Source: Apostichopus japonicus
Taxonomy: Eukaryota; Echinodermata; Holothuroidea; Aspidochirotida; Stichopodidae
DNA length: 64,000 bases
NCBI RefSeq assembly: GCF_037975245.1
Contig: NC_092575.1
Location: 26,500,841 to 26,564,840, forward strand
Direction of reading: 5' to 3'
Below, in pieces: positions 33,701 to 64,000 of the stretch. The first letter of the stretch is position 1, and every line of letters starts with the position of its first letter. A program made the translations under genes and the position numbers. The notes under the pieces are model-generated. The model was not told the origin of the DNA. It saw nothing but the letters and a program-made list of their open reading frames with translations, and did no database searches.

Positions 33701-33786
33701 AACGGAGACAGAAATTCTTCACCTTCTCCGCAATAACGACTGAAAAACTGTACTTTCACAGCAAAGTCCTCTTCAAACTTCTGAAT
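33701..33786 (-). other. Possible exon start of an unidentified minus-strand gene
   Basis: On the minus strand, after an acceptor-like ACTTCCATTCAG, a frame opens with KFEEDFAVKVQFFSRYCGEG and stays open to about 33451, with a donor-like CTG|GTAATA on the way (near 33636). The sequence is GC-richer than its surroundings. No family was recognised; a plus-strand frame of 184 codons overlaps it, so coding status is open. Confidence 0.25.
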
Positions 33787-34298
33787 GGAAGTGTAGAATC
33801 AATCTTGTTATCGATATCTCAATCCCTCAGAAAGTACTGACAGTTGAGCACTGACGATATATAGTAGAATGGTATAATATGTGTCGTCGCTTGTATTCGT
33901 ACAGAAACTGAGAAACTGTCCGATCTGGGCGGGTTTATATACGATTCGCCATGTCAAGAATCATCTAGATCTCTCTCGATACACCTGAGTAACAACGCGA
34001 CCCGGTTTCTCTATTCTTGGAAGTCCTTTGCATCGCTCGCGAATATTCCAGAGAATCCACGAAGATGTGTACAGCTTACACGCGATCTCACGTAAACCGA
34101 CGTTAACCCAAGACCAGCGCGTCATCATGAGGAATATACTAGAACAATCGTGTATTATAACATTCTGACACGGTAACCCGACCTAATTTCTCAAATACTG
34201 ATTTATCACGTAGGCAATTTTAAATACTTTCCACATTATAACACTAGGTTTCTCACTAGCAGTGACTAGCGTTAGGCTACAATGGGCCCTCGTAACAT

Positions 34299-34508
<210 letters not shown>

Positions 34509-34793
34509 CCTATATATAATTCAGGTTTGGAAAAGTTCATTTTTCTTTATCAAATATCACTTTCTTTTACGATGCCTAAGTACATTTTATGTCCCCCTCC
34601 TTTCATTTGAAATCTGCTTCATGTTAAAGAATGATAATAGAACAAAACGTAATACTAATATGATAATATTATAACTCACAGTCACCAATGAATCATAAAG
34701 AGGCACAGCCAAAGGCTTGAATGGCCATGCAAATACAAATCACTATAAACACACGAAAAAGATGTACAATACAGCTAAAGAAATAAGTCAAAA

Positions 34794-35365
34794 CAACTAG
34801 AATTAGCATTTGGAATTTGTATAAAATTAACTTTGTTCTTATTCGTCTTTGTTGTCTTGAGGTAAATTTACTTTTCAACGTTTATTGCATACTTAAATTT
34901 ATAAAAGAATTCCTCGATACAAAGATGCTTGTTTTGGCGACTAGTTTGGTAAATATAATTTTTTTCACATGTATAGAATTGAAAAGTTATACATGTTAAT
35001 GTGTGCAAAATTCTCCTATTGAGGGTGACTTGTCGGTAAATTTGGCAGAGCCCCATTTGCGCTTCTATATGTTGGTAATCAACTAGAATGAGCATTTTGA
35101 ATTTGCATAAAATTAACTTTGTTCTTATTCGGCTATGTTGTGTTGAGGTAAATTTACTTTTCAACGTTTATTGCAAACTTAAATTTATAAAAGAATTCCT
35201 CGATACAAAGATGCTTGTTTTGGCGACTAGTTTGGTAAATATAATTTTTTTTACATGTAGAAGGGAAAAGGTAATACATGTTAATGTGTGCAAAATTCTC
35301 CTATTGAGGGTAACTTGTCGGTTCATTTGGCAGAGCCCCATGTGGTCTTCTGTATGTTGTTAATC
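34794..35365. repeat. 286-bp tandem duplication
   Basis: CAACTAGAATTAGCATTTGG at 34794 recurs with few changes at 35080. The two units share most of their length, including CGATACAAAGATGCTTGTTT, and then TCTCCTATTGAGGGT. They are AT-rich and noncoding. Confidence 0.85.
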
Positions 35366-37871
35366 AAAGAAGAGATAACTAAGGAGCATATAAGAGGGTG
35401 AAGACTGCCAGATTTTTTAATTTCGTGTAACTACTACATCACTGACTGATCAAACTAGCATACCCATTTTTCCAGACGTTCAGACGTAAGCGATAAAGTA
35501 CATCTGATGAGTCATGAAGATTAACATATTAAATGAATATTTAAGGCTGTAGAGAAATACTGAACCAGTAACAAGTAACCAGATAGCTATATATGATTAA
35601 CACCCTAACTCTGACGTAAATACCTGAATACAGTGACCGTTTGTAACCCCTTAGAAAAAACTTGCATTCACGAAGCAAAGACATTTTTGTATTAATATTA
35701 TATTGTTGATTCAATACTCATATTCATAATAGGGAAGAAACCCCCAGGCAATGTCTGGATCCGCCTTGAAGAATACGTTTGTCTTGTCATTGTTTAATAT
35801 GTTTGTTACAACTTATAGCTAATGGTGAATCACATTGACAACTAAATGGAAAACGTAAAGTCATTGAAACCCATAGCAAGGTGCACGCTAGTCTGCTGGG
35901 CAGGATGTGAAAGATTGCGTGGGCAATCACAACAGAAAGTGACAATGACCTATATATGTAAAGCCAATGCAGACTTCACTATACTTAATTCCTTTTGAAC
36001 GATCTGTATCAGAGCCAGCTGACTCACACAAGCTCCTCTACAGCCTTGAATATAAAATTATACCCTAGAAGACAAGGTACTCTTCGTGTTACCCCCCCCC
36101 CCTCCCTCCCCACCCAAATTGTTTATGCAAGTGTAAAGAGAAAAGCCAGTCCTTGTAGTTGATTTTGAGATATTCGTGATGATATTCGATACTACTCACT
36201 AGAGAGTGTCATAGCTTTCCTCAATTGCAACCTTTCTGTTTTACTGACGCTCGGTAAGTTTGGCTATGATATATATAGAACAACTAACTGTTTCGGATTG
36301 CAAATCACATGTAGTTTAGCCCAATCATGGCTCTTTACGTACTTAGATAAGGCCATACCATGAAATATTCATGCACAGTAATAGACATGAATGGATACTT
36401 AATGGTGCCTTCAACTTAGTTCAGATGAGGTCTTGTGTACAGCTTCAGTATAGCGATTGTTCGTATAAACCATATTTCTGGCTAATTATTGTATACCACG
36501 TTTATAACCGTTACCAGGGTAATTTATAAACCACTGCTCTGTCACACGTAGAACTTGTAAAGTATAATTGAACCGATACGCCCCACTTCCTCGGCCTTAC
36601 TAATATCATATCAAATAGATAATTGGATATTATATCAATAATATCAATAAACAATAACCCGAATTATGCATACAGGCGGGTTCCCAGATTGACGTCATAA
36701 TGCCGAGTTCTCGCTGAGTGGTTCATCCGTGACGGACGAAACGTGTATGTAATCGTCATTGGTTGAAAAGTTGTTTAAATTTGGAGACGGAACTGAATAA
36801 TGTTCATTCTTCGGCAGCCAGTTTTGTAAGAAGATTAAGGTTTCACAACCTATGCTTTCGACTCTGTCAGATATATCGAACATCTCAATTTGAGAGGTAA
36901 GTTGCAAATGGAATTAGATTAATCATATAAATTATCTTTAATAATTTATGTACTTCCATGAAAGTGATATATCAACAGGGTTTGTTGTTTCAAGATTCTT
37001 TTAGCTCTTCGATGCTCTTCAATTCTTTATCTTCAGCATAAGAAGGGAGGAAAAGATCCAGGATTTTACAACGGATGGGGAGGGGGGGGGGGGGATTGGG
37101 AATGTCTGGTCTGGGGGTCCCTAACCAGAACCAAAAACCTATTAGTTGTCAAATTTGTGCATTCTAAAGCACATTCAGAATATGAAGAGGTGTACGATAA
37201 AATGCGAGTAATTCACAGCTTATTTCGTGTAGATAGAAGTGAACGTTTCACAGGTTCTTGTAATCACGTGATTGTTTCATTTTGCAAACTTTATGTTTAT
37301 CCCTAATGTCGATCCAGGTTATATAAAGATAGAATAAAGTAATATGTTATGTTTTGACTGAGTATATATATTAGTTAAGCTTTACCATTCCAGTATTTTA
37401 TCAAGCAATTTTGCGGGAAATGTAGAATTTTCGAACAGCTGTATGTTACAAATGTCTTGACATGTTAAGGGGCAGAACATGGCCGGTACAGAATGGGTAC
37501 AGCATGGGTGCGGAATGGGTAATGTATTGGGACAGCAGCATCAGATGTGAGTTGGCTAACCTCATAGGCGGGGAGGATGTGGAAAGGGTGGATGATAGAA
37601 ATATACTTTTTTTAGATTACTGTATAATTACATTGGTTACTTTATGTGAACTGGAACAATATCAGTGACGTCATCACTTCGCTAAATTATCTAGAGTCTT
37701 TGTGTAAGAAACAAGTGATGTTTGAGTAGTATGAGGGGGACGGGGGGAGGGGCATTGTGAGGGGGAGGAGGGTACCATCTCTCATGCCGCATGTGTTTGT
37801 GCGTAAACTATTGATCTGACGTCATACTGCCGATGCAAGCCATGAAGCTTTATCATTATATTGATTTCAGA

Positions 37872-49103
<11,232 letters not shown>

Positions 49104-49370
49104 ATTAGCAAAATGATAACCAAACAATATCGTGTAAGAAAATTTCTAAGAAAATGCATTTTGTATAGTTTTACATAGTTTACTAAATGACTGACTTCGG
49201 TACATATTTTAAAAGTCAATTTTAACCAACATATAAACATGAAGTCATTGACGGAAAATCGGTCATATCTCCTTAAATATTTTTGCCTATGAAATAATAT
49301 TAACTTACGGACAGCATCTATAGTCTTACTTAATTACACAACCAAACTTTCATCTTTTGATCCTCCTGTG

Positions 49371-49898
49371 CATAGGCGTAGGAGGCAGGGGGGCTGGGGG
49401 GGGGGGGCTGCAGCCCCCCCAACCAAAATTTTTGGTGAAAATTCGGGCAATATGCTGAGAATTTTTCGGGCACCTACTGAAAGAAGAAAAATTTGCAGTT
49501 GTGTTTTTCAATTTTTTGTGTGAAAATTTGGGCAATATGCTGAGAATTTTTCGGGCACCTACTGAAAGAAGAGTAATTTGCAATGTGTTTTTCAATAGTT
49601 AAACTGATATTGTTATTAACGTTATTATTGTAACGACTTCCCCAATAATTAAAACCAATATGGAAGGGTAATAACACGGAAAATATAACCAAAATTTTTC
49701 GCGCGCTACGCGCGTTCAACATCTTAATGTGCATATCATATAGTATTCATCGGTTAGTGGCATGTGAATGTAATAACCAATTAACGACTATATATGATAT
49801 GCACATTGACATGTTGAACGCGCGAAAAATTTGGTTATATATTTCGGGCAAGTCGTTACAGCCCCCCCCCCAAATCAAATTAGGCTCCTACGCCTATG
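49371..49898. mobile_element. hAT-type MITE with 8-bp target duplication
   Basis: Ends CATAGGCGTAGGAG and CTCCTACGCCTATG are inverted repeats, flanked by CTCCTGTG at 49363-49370 and 49899-49906. Inside are two direct copies of a roughly 50-bp unit (GGGCAATATGCTGAGAATTT at about 49445 and 49531) and the word CGCGCTACGCGCG. It lies 268 bp after the peroxidase 1 stop, so it may sit in or near the 3' UTR. Confidence 0.88.
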
Positions 49899-49906
49899 CT
49901 CCTGTG

Positions 49907-52900
49907 TTGTATTGAGTGAGATTATATTAAGGTAATATTTGTAAACGTTTGTTAATGATTCTTCGCTCTGTAAACTAACCATTTTGAAAAGATATATGAA
50001 AGAAAAGGAAAAAAAAAAGGATTTCAAAAATTGCTGTTAACCGTAGACAATTAGAGTAAAAGTACAGTCAATTAGATATACACATCATTTTTAACTAATT
50101 AACTGGTACTCGCCTTTACCAGTAACTGTTACTGGTAATGCTGAGTACCCGTTAATCAGTTAAAACTGATGTGTGTTATAATTGCTTAGCATGTGTTATA
50201 TTTCTCAACAGTTGCTTCGGAGGACTAACAAACAGAAAATACTAAACACACAATCCGATATGCAACAATGATTGACTGGACTAACCAGACTACTCTCAAG
50301 GTTTCGCCAATAATTTCGTCCTTATTTTAAAAGAAAGTGGATGTAACTTTACTGCAAAACTTTTAATTTTTGATCCATCTTTAGTCAAACATGGGGACAG
50401 TTGTTTAGACTCATAACCAGTCATTAGATGAAACAATCTTTGAGTAATGTATTCGTCTGTCTGTAACTTTTACACAGTAGCATCTGATGACAAGTCTTAA
50501 CGTGTTACGGTGTTATAACATACTTCAGTTTATACTGATTAACGGTTGCCACTTATTCACAGTATACAAACTGATCAAGCCATGATATTGAGGGCAATAA
50601 CTGTTTGTAAACGTTTGCCTTTGCTTAGTTGCTCCCGGGGGAAGGGGCTTTTGGTAGAAGAAGGAAGTAATACAATGAGGTTTAACCGATAAACCATAAT
50701 TTGTTTGAAGATTAATCAAGGGGAGTTGCAGCGGTGGGGTGGGGATGTTAGAATTTGCAAGGGAACAAATGGGTTACTAAGTAGATAAAAATGACAGAGA
50801 CGTTGTTGACGTTATCTTTTCATTTATTATTAAGAAAACCACAATTATATAATATAACGTATTTTGAGTATATTGCTCAGTTTGGCACTTATGTATTTGA
50901 CATATGGGTACAGTAACCTTTTTTACACTTTTGCTTGAACGTTAAAATAAAGTATTGCTACTATAAAATTAAATGTGATATTAATCTGTATATTTGTTCA
51001 TGAATAAATCCAGTATGTTTAACAACGAGGTTGTTGCCAATTTTCTATCCTTGTAATGTGCCAATCTGTCCTGTAAGAAGAAGTTGTAAACTCACTCCGG
51101 AGAAAAACACAGCCCGAAAACGCAAAGTTGTACCCATGCATGTTCGCCGTCAAGAATGTTTCCTCCACCGAGGCTATACCTCACACGAAGCTATACTTGT
51201 CCCTCATTCCCGGTCAAAGCCCCCTCCCCCAGCCCCGCCTACGCCCCGCCCGCCCCGCCCGCCCCGCCCGTCCCCTTCCCCAGGCGAAGTGGTCATTCCC
51301 AGTGTAGTGAGATCGTAACAAGGCACGACTTATTAGCTTTTAGTCAAAATCTTGCAAACCGGTCATTTTGGTATGTTCCAGGGGAGACTTTCGGTAGAAG
51401 AAGGAAGTTTACTCCAATGAGGTTTAACCGATAAACCATAATTTGCTTAAAGAATAATGAAGGGCAGTTGGAGGGGTGGGGTGCGGGGTGTAAGAATTAG
51501 AAAGGGAACAAATGGGTTACCAAGTAGATAAAAATGACAGAGACGTTGTTGACGTTATCTTTTCATTTATTATTAAGAAAACCACAATTATATAAAAAAT
51601 AAAGGTTTTTTGAGTATATAGATCAGTTTGGCACTTGTAATATATTGAAACTAATGGAAATTACTACGTATTGAAAAAAAAAAGAAAGAAGAAAAGCGTA
51701 GAACTATTCGAAGGACCCAAAGTTAATTGACATAAAATAAAATTGCTTGAAAAAAACCTAAACGTCGGAGACTAAACCTCCACGCGTCGGTGATCTCATA
51801 CGTCTACCTTAGCGTTAAGCTGTTAGCGTGGATTGAACCTGACAAAGGGTAACATTATATTCAGGACACTAATTCATTATGTAGGTTTTAGATCAATCAT
51901 GGATAGAGCACAAGTAGAATAGCCATAGGAGATGTGATACTTTCGTGCAGTTTTGACCAGGGCGCAGCCATCTTTTATATTTTTATATTTTAGGAGGGGA
52001 GAGTGGGGGGCGGGTCAAGTAGTCAGTTGTCCAGGGGAGGATCTATAGGGAGAGGTGTCCCCCTCGCAATTGAAACATGTTGTTGAAATGGAGGGTATTT
52101 GAATACAAAATGGTGTTATATTTTTGCAACTTTTCAGACAATTTTCGACTGTTAATTTGTACCGCATATATATGTTATACATTGATACTGTACACTATGA
52201 CTCTTAAATTTAAAACTGTCTGTCGGTGGGGAGAGGATTGAGGCGGGGAGGGTGGGGGTATTATAATTTGAGGGAGGCCTATTTGTGGCTGTGCCCATGG
52301 ATTTAACAGGTTATCTTCGCAACTTTACAACCCTTGACGATGAATGTGAAGCAGGATGGCTGATTATAGTTCAGGCAGGCTGGTTGAATCACAACATGAA
52401 CTATAGTTGAACAATGGACTGTATTCTGATAGTCCATTGTATAAGTGGCGCAACAGATTTTTAAAACTTCATAAACTTAGTAAACTAGAAAATTGCTTAC
52501 ATTTTGCTTCCGTAAATCTGTCGAAATATGTGAAATATTGTTATGGATGACTTCCAACTTTTAATACGTTTCCCTGCATGGAGTGAACTCGTTTGCTAAG
52601 TTTTCCAATGACCAGTTATGCCTTTACGTTACTTTTCCAAACATTCCGTTTCCAGACGGGCAAATCGGTCACTTTGCTTAGCTTATTGTTGTACAAGAAT
52701 GATACATAAATAATGACAATTCTGTGTATATATGTAGATGCTTTCCGCATGCTGTTATAGATGTTTCCCTTAAAATAACTATCTCTCTCATTCATTCTTG
52801 CCCGACACCCCCTTTTTCCATGCCCTGATTTGTGCCCCTTGGGATCATGCCCCTATGGTGCACAAACAAAACTGTTTTATATTCTCGTTTTGTATTTAGT

Positions 52901-52981
52901 CTTGTAACTCCAGTTTATATGTTGTACGTACTAACATGTACTAATATTTACAATTCGGTTTTCACGTTTGTTTCTTTCCAA
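49907..52981. repeat. Gap between peroxidase genes with a ~240-bp direct repeat
   Basis: Positions 50654-50892 and 51392-51632 are similar direct repeats (GGTTTAACCGATAAACCATA; GACGTTGTTGACGTTATCTT). A CCCGCCCG-type run lies at 51230-51270 with potential to form G-quadruplexes on the minus strand. No gene recognised. Confidence 0.6.
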
Positions 52982-53119
52982 GGCCATAGATGTACCCTTG
53001 GTATGGCATTAACATTGTCACAACGGACCAATTTATTCGAAAAACCGGGAAGGGAACCATCCGTTGCTGGGAAATTCTCCGATTGGCTGAATTCAGCGAA
53101 GGAGCGGTATATGCTGTAA
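52982..53119 (+). CDS. Orphan exon-like open frame of unknown function
   Basis: After an acceptor-like GTTTCTTTCCAAG, a 45-codon frame begins HRCTLGMALTLSQRTNLFEK and ends DWLNSAKERYML before TAA at 53117-53119. The composition looks coding and it starts in phase 1. It does not match the C-terminus of either peroxidase. It might be an alternative terminal exon of peroxidase 1 or the end of another gene. Confidence 0.3.
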   Translation, partial: GHRCTLGMALTLSQRTNLFEKPGREPSVAGKFSDWLNSAKERYML

Positions 53120-53189
53120 ATATAACGGGAACAAGTAATTATTGAGTGATTATTGTGTTAATTAACCGGCTGAGGCTGAAACAATTATG

Positions 53190-53192
<3 letters not shown>

Positions 53193-53236
<44 letters not shown>

Positions 53237-53250
53237 TTATATATATATTG
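53193..53250. repeat. TA microsatellite between the peroxidase genes
   Basis: A TA run with a CTT interruption, about 58 bp. Confidence 0.9.
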
Positions 53251-54400
53251 TTAACCTTGAGTGAGCAAAGCTTTATTAATTTTTAACCAGAAAAAACCCG
53301 GAATTTTCGAATAATATAAAGTGCGTTACGCTTACGTAAATGTCTAAGCAATTGGTTACCTTTTATTATGACAACACAGTTCAACTAAGTTTAATAACAT
53401 AGGGCTTTTTTTCAGCGAACAATACTTTTTATATTTCGCAATTTTTTGTATTTATCTCCTTTGTTGTGTTCATATAACCTAATGCCAGGTTCAACAATAT
53501 TGTTACGGTTGTAGCATTTACTATTCCTGTTCTACTATTAATCATTGCATCATTGTACGAGAAATTCTCATGGATTTTAACCAGTAAGATTCTAAACACC
53601 TTGTATTACGTATTACCCAAGAATAAAGTACTACTTAGTATTTTTCATGAACAGGTTAAAAACGGTTAAGAAAAGGGGAACTTTGCAGAAACTACCAGTA
53701 TTATCCTTTTACACAAGGACAACCTATATGGTACATATTCAATAACGTCTATTTTGGGACGCCTTGCACCAATATTAGATCAACTGAAATCGGTATAACA
53801 CGGTTTGTATATGCCATAGTCTTACAGAATAGAAATCAGTTCTAAACTAGGCAACTCAGTCGCTTTGATTGCTGAGCATGAGAACCTCGAAATTATCATT
53901 TTAAACTAGTAACCTAGACTTCTATTGTGTGTAAACTGCACTCTGAGTGGTATATTTGTACCTAAATTTAAAGGTACGTTTTGCACAAAAACATTTCAAG
54001 CAGGTATCTGTGTTATTTTATAAATGCAAAGTCAATACTATAATCTCATAAAATAAAAGTTTGTTAACTTGACTAATCCGAAAAGTTTGAAATTTTAGGT
54101 ATGCTTTTTGTAAAAAAAAAAATCCCTTTCTAAAATGGTAACACTTATAACTCGTTTCTAAGCGCTCATTCTAGAAGAGAACATTAGTGATGATCAATTG
54201 TAAGCCAAAAACGAACCAATCCAAACACAGGCTTACAGTCTGTAGCAAGAAACTGTTTCAAATACCTTACAAATACCACGGCTACGATCTCTCTCAAAAA
54301 TGCACGTTCATTTTTTTGTGACAAATTCTAGGAGAGGGTATCTTAGTGGTGAATAATTTCTGTAGTCTTATAGTTTGAATAAGATGTAGTCTTGACTTAC
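53251..54400. other. Interval where the last exon of peroxidase 2 would be expected
   Basis: The minus strand was read for a counterpart of peroxidase 1 exon 12 (DYISFVDFSRNEIYP...). None was recognised. The sequence is AT-rich with no transposon ends. Confidence 0.4.

Positions 54401-64000
<9,600 letters not shown>

Overview
The window reads as nuclear DNA of a marine invertebrate deuterostome, most likely an echinoderm; this is an inference and no species marker was seen. The evidence is AT-rich sequence, many short exons with GT-AG introns, long TA microsatellites, Penelope-like retroelements, LINE and hAT transposons, a ZU5/UPA/death-fold gene of the kind expanded in basal deuterostomes, and two ovoperoxidase/myeloperoxidase-type haem peroxidases. 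Exons were assembled by eye from splice signals, reading-phase continuity and comparison between paralogous exons.

Region 1 (about 1-20,400, + strand) holds one multi-exon gene whose 5' end is not seen. In order it encodes a 15 x 14-residue coiled coil, a DED-like death-fold domain, ZU5, UPA, a second DED-like domain, a UBA-like helical bundle, a second ZU5, a second UPA and a third DED-like domain. The first module is intact over at least 1,034 codons. The second UPA and the last DED-like exon each need a frame change, and one UPA exon lacks an AG acceptor, so the 3' half is decaying or carries assembly indels. A Penelope-like element sits in the intron between ZU5-A and UPA-A. Upstream lies a cluster of a 14-bp CACGTG-containing motif.

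Region 2 (about 20,400-37,800) is mostly transposons: a LINE reverse-transcriptase relic, an hAT MITE in its 3' tail, a 3.0-kb hAT relic with a degenerate transposase and further elements nested in it, several Penelope-like elements with GIY-YIG endonuclease remnants and hammerhead-like ribozyme motifs, and a tRNA-derived sequence.

Region 3 (37,872-49,103, + strand) is a complete 12-exon gene for a secreted haem peroxidase of 814 residues, with signal peptide, furin-type site, both haem histidines and the Arg-x-x-Glu motif. An 86-residue Gly-Asn repeat is inserted in the peroxidase domain. Region 4 (54,401-64,000, - strand) is a tail-to-tail paralogue with the same intron phases and nearly the same exon lengths but without the repeat. 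Its 5' end lies beyond the window and its terminal exon was not found. The introns and the space between the two genes carry TA microsatellites, minisatellites and hAT MITEs.

The ZU5/DED gene and the peroxidases share no visible pathway. One looks like an intracellular death-fold signalling adaptor; the others are secreted oxidative enzymes whose relatives act in fertilization-envelope cross-linking or host defence.
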